DNA of 7,593 bases from Candidatus Kaiserbacteria bacterium RIFCSPLOWO2_02_FULL_54_13 (GCA_001783465.1 MFMI01000005.1:25169-32761), one strand, 5' to 3'; numbered from the stretch's first letter, positions 1 to 6,239 are shown. The notes: a model not told the origin generated them from the sequence alone. Program-made: numbers and translations.

Positions 1-1
1 C

Positions 2-238
2 GCCCACGGTCTCACCAAGGATGACCGCCGATATTTGGAAACACTCTTGAATGGCTTCCGTGGGGGGCCGGCAGGCGTCAACGCTATCGCCTCGTCGCTC
101 CACGAAGACTCCGATACGGTGGAGCACGTCTACGAACCGTACCTGCTCCGCCTCGGCTTTGTGGAGCGCTCTCCCCGCGGACGCATCCTCACCCAGAAGG
201 GGGGCGCGTACTTTCGCGGTGAACCGGAATTGTTTTAA
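2..238 (+). CDS. ruvB: Holliday junction branch migration helicase RuvB, C-terminal part (5' end outside window)
   Basis: RuvB is the hexameric AAA+ motor that, with RuvA, drives branch migration of Holliday junctions in the cytoplasm. Only the last 78 codons are present. The frame is open from base 2 and begins AHGLTKDDRRYLETLL. What is visible is the RuvB winged-helix DNA-binding domain: the family-typical GLTKDDRRYL opening, then GGPAGVNAIASSL, then the signature-like run VEHVYEPYLLRLGF, then SPRGRILT near the end. The ATPase core (Walker A and B) lies upstream of the window. The stop TAA at 236-238 is one base from the yebC start, so the two genes are almost certainly co-transcribed. The neighbouring ruvC supports the assignment. 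The ending ...YFRGEPELF after the RGR motif is a short lineage-specific tail. Confidence 0.95.
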   Translation, partial: AHGLTKDDRRYLETLLNGFRGGPAGVNAIASSLHEDSDTVEHVYEPYLLRLGFVERSPRGRILTQKGGAYFRGEPELF

Positions 239-239
239 T

Positions 240-794
240 ATGTCGGGACACAGTAAATGGTCGCAGATAAAACGCCAGAAGTCAGTCACCGACGCCGCGA
301 GGAGCCGCGTCTTCTCGCGCTACGCGCGCCTTATTGCTCTTGAGTCCAAGAAGGCGAACGGCATGCTTTCAGCGCCGTCTCTCTCGGTCGTCATCGCGCG
401 CGCCAAGGCGGCGAACATGCCGAAGGAGAATATTGAGCGCGCAATTGCCAAAGGTACTTCAAAAGATTCGGGGAATCTGGAACAGGTGGTCTATGAAGCA
501 TACGGCCCGGGCGGCGTCGCAATAATGGTTGACGCGCTCACCGATAATAAAAACCGCACGACACAGGAGATAAAACATCTTTTTGTGCTCCAAGGAATTG
601 ATCTTTCTGCCCCGGGCGCCGCGAGCTGGGCATTTACCAAGACCGGAACCGTTTTCATACCGAATGAACCTCTGATAGATGCCTCCGAATCTGGTGGCGA
701 AAAGCTTGGAACGATATTGGAAGCGCTTGACGAACACGAAGATGTCCAGCGGGTATTCACCAATGCGCGCGGCTATGAGGATACTGGCGATTGA
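240..794 (+). CDS. yebC: YebC/PmpR family protein, shortened form (184 aa)
   Basis: YebC/PmpR proteins were first described as DNA-binding transcriptional regulators, and some members are now reported to help translation of proline-rich stretches. The family start MSGHSKW is present at residue 1, followed by a helical basic domain (about 1-75) with AKAANMPKENIERAI at 55-69. The core signature YEAYGPGGVA is at 85-94 and LTDNKNRT at 100-107. The usual length is about 240-250 aa. Here residues 129-140 (SWAFTKTGTVFI) are followed almost at once by the family's C-terminal strand and helix (LEALDEHEDVQRVFTNA, 160-176), so about 60-70 residues of the middle/third domain are missing without a frame break. 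The ATG at 240 was chosen because it gives the canonical N-terminus; the frame is open further upstream but that sequence is the out-of-frame ruvB tail. No Shine-Dalgarno is seen. Translation is probably coupled to ruvB, and the 3' end overlaps ruvC. Confidence 0.93.
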   Translation: MSGHSKWSQIKRQKSVTDAARSRVFSRYARLIALESKKANGMLSAPSLSVVIARAKAANMPKENIERAIAKGTSKDSGNLEQVVYEAYGPGGVAIMVDALTDNKNRTTQEIKHLFVLQGIDLSAPGAASWAFTKTGTVFIPNEPLIDASESGGEKLGTILEALDEHEDVQRVFTNARGYEDTGD

Positions 795-1251
795 CCCGGG
801 TTACGACCGGCTCGGCATGGCAGTGGTGGAGGGCGACGCATCGCGGCCGACGCTTATCTGGAGTGATTGCGTGATGCCGGGAAAAGGTGCACGTGAGGAG
901 CGTCTCTCGTGTGTGTCACGAGCCGTTCTATCGGCGATTAAGAAATATGCTCCAGACATCCTCGCCATTGAGACTCTTTTTTTTAACAAAAACATAAAGA
1001 CTGCTGTTGGGGTAGCGGAGGCGCGCGGCGCGATTCTCGTCGCCGCCGGCAACACGTCTCTCTCCGTCGTAGAATATTCGCCTCAGCAGATAAAGAGCGC
1101 GGTTACCGGCTACGGCGGCGCGGACAAGACGGCGGTCGCTCGCATGCTCCCTCTGCTCCTGTCTCTGCCGGAGAAGAAGCGTCTTGATGATGAGTTAGAC
1201 GCCATTGCTATCGGCATCACTGCCCTTTCTATCGGCTCCTCCCGGCACTAA
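775..1251 (+). CDS. ruvC: Crossover junction endodeoxyribonuclease RuvC
   Basis: RuvC is the dimeric, Mg2+-dependent resolvase that cuts Holliday junctions after RuvAB branch migration. The 158-aa product has the RNase H-like fold signatures in order: MRILAIDPG with catalytic D7, then AIETLFFNKNIKTAVGVAEARG with E66, then YSPQQIKSAVTGYGGADK at 101-118, and the C-terminal acidic pair D139 and D142 in DELDAIAIGI. All four metal-binding carboxylates are therefore present. The family is typically 160-180 aa, so this is a compact but complete version. I chose the ATG at 775 because MRILAIDPG is the canonical RuvC start; an in-frame ATG at 763 would add four residues. The gene overlaps the yebC 3' end by 20 nt in another frame, implying translational coupling. 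No ruvA is visible. Confidence 0.96.
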   Translation: MRILAIDPGYDRLGMAVVEGDASRPTLIWSDCVMPGKGAREERLSCVSRAVLSAIKKYAPDILAIETLFFNKNIKTAVGVAEARGAILVAAGNTSLSVVEYSPQQIKSAVTGYGGADKTAVARMLPLLLSLPEKKRLDDELDAIAIGITALSIGSSRH

Positions 1252-1257
1252 TCCACA

Positions 1258-1294
1258 GGGGGCGCGAGCCCCTCTTGCATGAATAAGATTTTTT
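1258..1294 (+). terminator. Possible weak terminator or GNRA-capped hairpin after ruvC
   Basis: Seven bases after the ruvC stop there is a G+C hairpin: GGGGC at 1259-1263 pairs with GCCCC at 1268-1272 around a GCGA tetraloop, which is a GNRA type. A run of six T lies at 1289-1294, but 16 nt beyond the stem, which is too far for a textbook intrinsic terminator. It may attenuate or stabilise the ruvC mRNA end, or be incidental. Confidence 0.3.
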
Positions 1295-1309
1295 GTTACA
1301 TATACCACT

Positions 1310-1396
1310 ATGATGGAAGAGGAAGAAATCCTCGACGAGGGGGACCCCCAAGATGAACTGGGGGAATTTGGAGTCGAGGAAGACGAAAAATACTAA
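1310..1396 (+). CDS. Candidate small ORF, 28-aa highly acidic peptide
   Basis: I do not recognise this peptide. The frame ATG ATG GAA GAG GAA GAA ... TAC TAA encodes 28 residues, starting MMEEEEILDEGDP and ending GVEEDEKY. Roughly half the residues are Asp or Glu and the only basic residue is Lys27, so the product would be strongly negative and probably unstructured. It fills most of the 163-nt gap between ruvC and the PBP gene and stops 18 nt before the PBP start, a spacing typical of an operon. Codon choice (GAA/GAG, CTC, GGG) does not look random, but the ORF is short. No Shine-Dalgarno is visible, as is true of most genes here. The same bases can form a strong RNA fold (1330-1379), so the segment could instead be a structured leader. 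Whether it is translated is uncertain. Confidence 0.45.
   Translation: MMEEEEILDEGDPQDELGEFGVEEDEKY
1330..1379 (+). other. Potential two-tier RNA stem-loop upstream of the PBP gene
   Basis: An outer perfect 7-bp stem is formed by CCTCGAC (1330-1336) and GTCGAGG (1373-1379). An inner 6-bp stem is formed by CCCCCA (1345-1350) and TGGGGG (1359-1364), with an 8-nt loop. Between the stems is a symmetric internal loop of 8 and 8 nt. No T tract follows, so this is not a simple terminator. It sits 35 nt upstream of the PBP start and inside the candidate acidic ORF, so it could act as an attenuator or translational control element. The nearby GGGGG at 1339-1343 and 1258-1262 offers alternative pairings with the same CCCCC. 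Confidence 0.35.
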
Positions 1397-1414
1397 ATAG
1401 GTTAGCATAACAAT

Positions 1415-3568
1415 ATGGCTTCTCACCGCCCTGCGTCGCGGCATACATTGTGGACGTCCATTCTCGTGCTGTGCGGACTTGGATTCCTCGTTATGGGAGG
1501 AGTATTTATCACCGTGGCCCTTACCCCGGTACCGGATATCACCTCGTTCTCCTCCCGGCAAATTGACCAGTCAACCAAGATATACGATCGTACCGGCCAA
1601 ATTCTCCTTTTTGACCACAATCGTGATGCCCGTCGCGATATCGTTTCGCTGGGTGATATATCGCCTAACGCAATCAATGCGGTCATCGCGACTGAAGATT
1701 CAAGCTTCTATCAACATGGTGGTATCCGTTTTACCTCCATCGTGCGCGCGATGTTCGTTGACATTTTTGGGGGTTCCTTTTCCCAGGGCGGCTCTACCAT
1801 CACGCAACAAGTAGTGAAGAACACATTGCTCACCAATCGAAAGAGCGTCATCCGCAAAATTCATGAGTGGGTGCTCGCTACAAAGCTTGAGGGGATGTAT
1901 TCCAAGGACCGTATCCTTGAAACGTATCTCAATGACATCCCGTTCGGCGGTACGCTCTATGGCATTGAGGCCGCCTCGGAATCTTATTTCGGCGTTCCCG
2001 CAAAGGACCTCACGGTCGCAGAAGCCGCGTATCTCTCCGCAATGATACCGGCGCCCACGTACTATTCGCCCTACGGCACCCACCGCGACGAACTTATCGC
2101 GCGCAAGAATCTCGTTCTCGAGAGAATGCATACGCTCGGCTTCATAGACGACGCTGTCTATGCGTCGGCAAAATCTGAATCGGTTTCTTTTTCCCCGACG
2201 GGGCACACTGCCATTATCGCTCCGCACTTCGTTTTCTATATCCTCAACCAGCTTGAAGAACTGTACGGCCCGAGCGTTCTTATGTCGGGACTGAAAGTGA
2301 CGACGACGCTCGACGCCGAACTGAATGCAAAAACCGAATCAATCGTGCACCAGTATGCGCTTGAGAATGAAAAGAAGTTCATGGCATCCAATGCGTCGCT
2401 TGTCGCACTTGACCCTTCGAGCGGGCAAATCCTCGCGATGGTCGGCTCACGGGATTTCTTTGACACCGCCATAGACGGTCAGTACAACGCGACGCTGTCT
2501 TCTCGGCAGCCGGGGTCTACGATGAAGCCTTTTATTTACTCGCTCGCCCTTATGCGAGGGTACACGCGCAACACGGTCATATTTGACACCCCGACGCAAT
2601 TCTCAACCGCGTGTCGCCCGTCTGACATCAATAATGGTACTCCCCCTTGTTACGCGCCGACTGACTACGACAACACCTTCCGCGGTCCTATGACCTTTGA
2701 GACTGCGCTTGCCCAATCCATCAATATTCCTGCCATTAAAGTGCTGTACCTTGTCGGGATACAAAATGCCATTGACCTCGCAAAGTCGTTCGGCCTTACG
2801 ACACTCGGCGACTCAAATCAATACGGCCTTACTCTCGTGCTCGGCGGCGGCGAGGTGCGCCTCCTTGACCTCACAGGCGCATATACTGTCTTCGCAAATG
2901 ACGGGGTGAGGAATCCGCCGACCGGCATACTTGAGGTGGAGGACGCGAAGGGAAACGTGCTTCTGCAATTCACTCCGCATCCTTCAATTGTGTTGCCGAC
3001 GAATATCGCTCGGGACATATCCGCGATGCTCTCTGATGCGCCGGCGCGCCTGCCGGAATATCCTCTGAATTCTCCGCTTTCTTTCCCCAATTACGACGTG
3101 GCGGTGAAGACCGGTACGACCAATGACACGCGCGACGCGTGGGTCATTGGCTACACTCCCTCCATCGCGGTCGGTGTTTGGGTCGGCAATAACGACAACA
3201 GTCCCATGGTGAAGCTCGTCGCGGGCTTCATCGCGGTACCGATGTGGCACGAGGCTATGGCCTATGCCCTTTCAAAATACCCCCAGGCCTATTTCGGGGA
3301 GCCAAGTCCCATCTCCGCTTCCGTCCCTCCCTTGTTGCGGGGGAATTGGCAGATTCCTGATGGGAATGGAAATATCGTGCCACACGATTTGCTGTACTGG
3401 ACTGACAAAAGGAACCCGCAAGGTCCTCCGCCCGCAAATCCCGCGCAGGACCCCCAATTCGCTCATTGGGAGTATGGTGTCTCTTCGTGGTATGCTTCCC
3501 ACCCGAGCTTGTTTGTGAATCCTCCTATCTTTGTTCCGCTTTCGTACCCGGCGTCTGCAATATTGTAA
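1415..3568 (+). CDS. Class A penicillin-binding protein (PBP1A-like transglycosylase/transpeptidase)
   Basis: This is a bifunctional peptidoglycan synthase of 717 aa, anchored in the membrane. A single N-terminal membrane segment spans about residues 13-36 after a short basic cytoplasmic tail. The GT51 glycosyltransferase domain follows, with ATEDSSFYQHGG at 92-103 (catalytic E94), QGGSTITQQ at 124-132, the HEWVLATKLE region with E151, KDRILETYLN at 164-173 and YGIEAASESYFG at 182-193. The transpeptidase domain has SxxK at S368-K371 (GSTMKPF), SxN at S435-N437 (SIN) and KTG at 565-567 (VKTGTTND), so both activities look intact. After about residue 625 comes a Pro/Trp-rich extracytoplasmic tail with NPQGPPPANPAQDPQF. 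Cys400 and Cys412 could form a disulphide. It polymerises lipid II into glycan strands and cross-links the stem peptides. It ends 6 nt from the convergent dnaN stop. Confidence 0.95.
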   Translation: MASHRPASRHTLWTSILVLCGLGFLVMGGVFITVALTPVPDITSFSSRQIDQSTKIYDRTGQILLFDHNRDARRDIVSLGDISPNAINAVIATEDSSFYQHGGIRFTSIVRAMFVDIFGGSFSQGGSTITQQVVKNTLLTNRKSVIRKIHEWVLATKLEGMYSKDRILETYLNDIPFGGTLYGIEAASESYFGVPAKDLTVAEAAYLSAMIPAPTYYSPYGTHRDELIARKNLVLERMHTLGFIDDAVYASAKSESVSFSPTGHTAIIAPHFVFYILNQLEELYGPSVLMSGLKVTTTLDAELNAKTESIVHQYALENEKKFMASNASLVALDPSSGQILAMVGSRDFFDTAIDGQYNATLSSRQPGSTMKPFIYSLALMRGYTRNTVIFDTPTQFSTACRPSDINNGTPPCYAPTDYDNTFRGPMTFETALAQSINIPAIKVLYLVGIQNAIDLAKSFGLTTLGDSNQYGLTLVLGGGEVRLLDLTGAYTVFANDGVRNPPTGILEVEDAKGNVLLQFTPHPSIVLPTNIARDISAMLSDAPARLPEYPLNSPLSFPNYDVAVKTGTTNDTRDAWVIGYTPSIAVGVWVGNNDNSPMVKLVAGFIAVPMWHEAMAYALSKYPQAYFGEPSPISASVPPLLRGNWQIPDGNGNIVPHDLLYWTDKRNPQGPPPANPAQDPQFAHWEYGVSSWYASHPSLFVNPPIFVPLSYPASAIL

Positions 3569-3574
3569 TATCGG

Positions 3575-4675
3575 TCATTGATTCATTGGGGAGACAAGAT
3601 ACATGAGGGAGGTGTCGCCGACGCCTTTTATGATAAGCGGTCTGCCGATACCGGCCGCTGTGAGGGAGAGGCTCTCTGCCGGCGTGAGCGACAGTATGGT
3701 CGCGAGATATCGGTGGTTGAATGAGAGGTCAAGGGGGCTTCCTGATATGCGCGCCATTATCGCTTCTGATGATTCTCCGATATCTATGTTCCGTGCGAAG
3801 AGGGAAAAAAGATTTTTCTTCGGGTCAAAGCTCATTTTAACCTTTTGAAAGGTGTCGGAAAAAATCGTCGTTCGTTTCAGCGCGCTTTCAAAATCTTTCC
3901 GTAACATGACCGCTTCAACGACGGATTCTTTCGGTATGATCTGGCGATAATCGGGATACGTTGCATTCGTCAGCCGCGAGACGAACATTCCCCCGTCGCC
4001 GACAAAGGCACATTGGTGCTCGTCAAACGACATAATAATATCGTCATCCGGTAGTGCTTGGGCTATATCGAGAGCATTTTTTGCCGGGATAAGAAACTTC
4101 CCTTGTGACCCTTTGTTGCTAAGGGGCACCTTTTTCTCGGCCAGTCTGAATGAGTCGGTTGCCGCCGCCGTCAACACTCCCCCTTCAATAGAGAGATATA
4201 TGCTCGAGAGCTCTGGACGGACCGCGGAAGAAGACGCACATGGCGCGATGAAGGTAAAAAGAGTGCGGAGGAGGACTCCGGGGAGTACAACCCTGTTTTT
4301 TGGATTTTCTGGGAATGGGATGGAGGGAAAATCGTCGTAGGGGACCGTTTTTATTACACTTTTGCTATTGCCGCTCGTGATGGAAATGGTATCCCCGGCG
4401 TGTTCTATGGTTATCTTACCCTCTGGGGCGAGTGAACTGGCAATTTGTTGGAGTATTGTTGCTGGAATCGCTACTGCTCCTTTTGTTGTACAATCACCTT
4501 CAAGCTTTAAATCAACGCCTGTCTCGAGGTTTGTGGCGCGCATTTTTATCCCCTCATCTCCGGCAATAATAAGAATTGAAGAAAGAGCAGGGAGTGTCGT
4601 GCTTCTCCTTTCGGCAAATCGCGAGACGGTGTGCACAGCCTCAGAGAATTTCTTTTTTTCAATTGAAATAATCAT
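3575..4675 (-). CDS. dnaN: DNA polymerase III subunit beta (sliding clamp)
   Basis: DnaN forms the dimeric ring that tethers polymerase III to DNA and recruits other replication and repair proteins. The 366-aa length is normal for the family, which has three repeated clamp domains of about 120 residues each. Recognisable points are the N-terminus MIISIEKKKFSEAVHTVSRF, the domain-2 motif AATDSFRLAEKKV (usually TDxxRLA), the domain-2/3 signature NATYPDYRQIIP, and a C-terminal hydrophobic strand ending LMYLVSPMNQ. The usual C-terminal MPMR-type ending is replaced by SPMNQ. The start ATG (complement of 4673-4675) gives the standard N-terminus. It lies downstream of dnaA on the same strand, separated by a 112-nt spacer with a candidate promoter and DnaA boxes, so it may be transcribed both with dnaA and on its own. 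Confidence 0.97.
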   Translation of the reverse strand: MIISIEKKKFSEAVHTVSRFAERRSTTLPALSSILIIAGDEGIKMRATNLETGVDLKLEGDCTTKGAVAIPATILQQIASSLAPEGKITIEHAGDTISITSGNSKSVIKTVPYDDFPSIPFPENPKNRVVLPGVLLRTLFTFIAPCASSSAVRPELSSIYLSIEGGVLTAAATDSFRLAEKKVPLSNKGSQGKFLIPAKNALDIAQALPDDDIIMSFDEHQCAFVGDGGMFVSRLTNATYPDYRQIIPKESVVEAVMLRKDFESALKRTTIFSDTFQKVKMSFDPKKNLFSLFARNIDIGESSEAIMARISGSPLDLSFNHRYLATILSLTPAESLSLTAAGIGRPLIIKGVGDTSLMYLVSPMNQ

Positions 4676-4692
4676 ACGATTCTTATTAGTGC

Positions 4693-4709
4693 TGTTGATA
4701 AGTGGATAA
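4693..4709 (-). promoter_or_regulatory. Two fused DnaA boxes in the dnaA-dnaN spacer
   Basis: Read on the - strand, the bases give TTATCCACT (4709-4701) and TTATCAACA (4701-4693), sharing one base. Each matches 8 of 9 positions of the standard TTATCCACA box. They lie 18 nt upstream of the dnaN start. After a 4-nt GCAC come TAATAA triplets on the same strand, faintly like the DnaA-trio element that follows DnaA boxes in some bacterial origins. The site could be part of oriC, or could be where DnaA controls dnaN. Confidence 0.6.
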
Positions 4710-4744
4710 CGGCGGAATACAGTGTCTGTATTGGGTCATATACG

Positions 4745-4773
4745 TTTCTACTCTCCCCATAACGTGTTGACAA
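4745..4773 (-). promoter_or_regulatory. Candidate sigma-70-type promoter for dnaN
   Basis: On the - strand, TTGTCA (4773-4768) matches 5 of 6 bases of the -35 consensus. It is followed after exactly 17 nt by TAGAAA (4750-4745), which matches 4 of 6 of the -10. Transcription would start around 4738, giving a leader of about 60 nt that contains both fused DnaA boxes. Found by eye only. Confidence 0.35.
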
Positions 4774-4787
4774 ACAATAAGCGAAGT

Positions 4788-6140
4788 TCATACAAGAAGG
4801 GTTCGGATATTTTGAATTTCCTTTGCAAGCTCGTTATTCACAACCACCTCCCGCTTTATCTTCTCACATGAGTGGATAACGGTCGTGTGGTCCCGACCAC
4901 CGAGTTTCGTACCAATTGTCGGATATGAAATACTGAAGTCTTCCCGAAGGATGTACATAATGACCTGCCGTGGGCGCACCACCTCCCTCCGCCGCGTCTT
5001 TTCGTAGATGCTCTCCTCATCAATACCATAATACTCAGCGACCTTATCTACTACGTTTTTTACGGAGATATTCTTCTGTGGCCGAGTAAAGGAGCGGAGG
5101 GATTGGCGCACTTCTGCAATATCGGGAGAGAGCCCCTTTACCTGGGCGTGGCAGATAATACTGTTCACCATTCCCTCCAACTCGCGTATAGAGCCGTTCA
5201 TTGACGTTGCGACATACTCAACAACCTCGTCTGACAAGAGAACCCCGTGCGAGGAGGCCTTTCTCCGGACGATAGCCATACGGGACTCGGAATCCGGCTC
5301 CCCGATGTCTACGGTCATACCGCTCGCGAGACGTCCCTTCAGGCGTTCGGCGATGTCGGGGATAGCTACCGGCGGTCGGTCGGAAGAAAATACAATCTGC
5401 TTATTTGTATCGTGGAGGGCGTTGAAGAGATGGAAAAGTTCTTCCTCACTACGCTCTTTCTTTGATAAGAATTGCACGTCATCCATAATGAGAAGGTCAT
5501 AGTGGCGGTACTTATCTTTGAACCGGTTCGCCGTGCCCGCCTGCACGGAATCGGTATAGTCAATGACGAATTTTTCTGATGTGAGGTAAAATACTTTTCG
5601 CCCCGGGTATTGTTTTTTAAACTGGTTGCCGACCGCCTGCACAAGGTGTGTCTTACCCCGTCCCGTATCGCCATAGACGAAAAGAGGGTTGTACGTGATA
5701 CCGGGACGCTCAAGTGTGGCCTGCGCCGCCGCGTACGCGAGTTCATTGAACGAACCAATGACGAATGTATCAAAGGTGTAACGCGGATTCAAATTGTCGC
5801 TCTTATTAATATAGAATTCATCCAAGGGGAGCTCGAGTGCGCCACGGATGTTTCTATTCTCCCTCGGTATTTTGCGGTGCTCGTCTTTCACAATGAGATA
5901 TTCAATATTGCGGAACTCGTACGACACGTCGCGGACAATCTTCAAGAGGAGCGCATGGAATTTTTTGAGATACCAATCCTTGAAAAACTGGCTCGGCACG
6001 CCGAGATACACAACCCCATCTTCTCCTATCCTCACAATGAAGCTGTTCCGGAACCATGTATTGAAATTAGCGGGGGAGATGGAGAGTTCAACCTGTGTGA
6101 GCATGTATTCCCAGAGTTCTCGCGGATTCCCTTTGTCCAT
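4788..6140 (-). CDS. dnaA: Chromosomal replication initiator protein DnaA
   Basis: DnaA is the AAA+ ATPase that binds DnaA boxes, melts the origin and loads the helicase. It is 450 aa, a normal length. Domain I is at about 1-85 (ELWEYMLTQVELSISPANFNTWF), with a short linker domain II at about 86-115. The AAA+ domain III has Walker A GDTGRGKT at 157-164, Walker B LLIMDD at 216-221, a sensor-1 region FSSDRPP at 251-257, an arginine-finger region ERLKGRLASGM at 265-275 (R270 likely) and sensor 2 GSIRELEG at 316-323. Domain IV ends with the DnaA signature GGRDHTTVIHS at 414-424. The Walker A carries D-T-G-R where most DnaA proteins have G-V-G-L, with the essential G-K-T kept. The ATG (complement of 6138-6140) has no Shine-Dalgarno. 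It diverges from rpmH and precedes dnaN. Confidence 0.98.
   Translation of the reverse strand: MDKGNPRELWEYMLTQVELSISPANFNTWFRNSFIVRIGEDGVVYLGVPSQFFKDWYLKKFHALLLKIVRDVSYEFRNIEYLIVKDEHRKIPRENRNIRGALELPLDEFYINKSDNLNPRYTFDTFVIGSFNELAYAAAQATLERPGITYNPLFVYGDTGRGKTHLVQAVGNQFKKQYPGRKVFYLTSEKFVIDYTDSVQAGTANRFKDKYRHYDLLIMDDVQFLSKKERSEEELFHLFNALHDTNKQIVFSSDRPPVAIPDIAERLKGRLASGMTVDIGEPDSESRMAIVRRKASSHGVLLSDEVVEYVATSMNGSIRELEGMVNSIICHAQVKGLSPDIAEVRQSLRSFTRPQKNISVKNVVDKVAEYYGIDEESIYEKTRRREVVRPRQVIMYILREDFSISYPTIGTKLGGRDHTTVIHSCEKIKREVVVNNELAKEIQNIRTLLV
4871..4879 (-). promoter_or_regulatory. DnaA-box-like site inside dnaA
   Basis: The - strand reads TTATCCACT, an 8 of 9 match to the DnaA box and identical to one of the boxes in the dnaA-dnaN spacer; twelve bases (agtggataacgg on the + strand) recur in both places. 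It is formed by the codons for Thr-Val-Ile-His-Ser in the conserved domain IV signature, so it may be a coding coincidence. Confidence 0.3.
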
Positions 6141-6149
6141 AGTGTTAGG

Positions 6150-6155
6150 AGTATA
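6150..6155 (-). promoter_or_regulatory. Candidate -10 element for dnaA
   Basis: TATACT on the - strand matches 5 of 6 bases of the -10 consensus and ends 9 nt before the dnaA ATG. No good -35 is found at 16-18 nt (GTGTTG at 17 nt; TTGCAC at 14 nt is better in sequence but too close). If used, transcription would begin within a few bases of the start codon, giving a nearly leaderless mRNA. Confidence 0.3.
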
Positions 6156-6190
6156 CGCCTATTCGGAAAGTGCAACACCCTAGCGTTTCG

Positions 6191-6220
6191 TGGAGAACCT
6201 GTTAGTATCATGTGTATAAC
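6191..6220 (+). promoter_or_regulatory. Candidate promoter for rpmH-rnpA-yidC
   Basis: TGGAGA (6191-6196) matches 4 of 6 of the -35 consensus, and 18 nt later TATAAC (6215-6220) matches 5 of 6 of the -10. The -10 ends 19 nt before the rpmH ATG. The -10 overlaps the DnaA box at 6211-6219, which suggests DnaA could repress it. Found by eye only. Confidence 0.35.
6211..6219 (-). promoter_or_regulatory. DnaA box in the rpmH-dnaA spacer
   Basis: The - strand reads TTATACACA, an exact match to the degenerate DnaA box TTATNCACA. It is the only clear box I see in the 99-nt spacer between the divergent dnaA and rpmH starts. It lies 70 nt upstream of dnaA and over the candidate -10 of rpmH, so it may serve origin function, dnaA autoregulation, or both. 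Confidence 0.55.
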
Positions 6221-6239
6221 GTAACCTTCATTTTATTGC

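Noticed and set aside
51..239. N-terminal extension of yebC upstream of 240
   Set aside because: It is the ruvB tail read in another frame; MSGHSKW at 240 is the canonical YebC start.
679..774. Extended ruvC start inside yebC
   Set aside because: The added residues resemble nothing in the family and are yebC read out of frame; MRILAIDPG at 775 is the standard start.
1700..2227. 175-codon open frame on the - strand inside the PBP gene
   Set aside because: It is antisense to the well-conserved GT51 region, has an Arg-rich composition typical of shadow frames, and shows no recognisable motif.
3560..3580. AATATT-rich segment between the PBP and dnaN stops as a bidirectional terminator
   Set aside because: Any hairpin would have a 2-nt loop and no G+C stem or T run, so there is not enough to call a terminator.
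4767..4795. Perfect TTGACA on the + strand with TACAAG 18 nt later, a possible promoter antisense to dnaA
   Set aside because: The -10 is weak, no transcript target is apparent, and the hexamer overlaps the better-supported dnaN -35 on the other strand.
5610..6224. 204-codon + strand open frame opposite dnaA
   Set aside because: It is the complement of conserved DnaA coding sequence and shows no family features.
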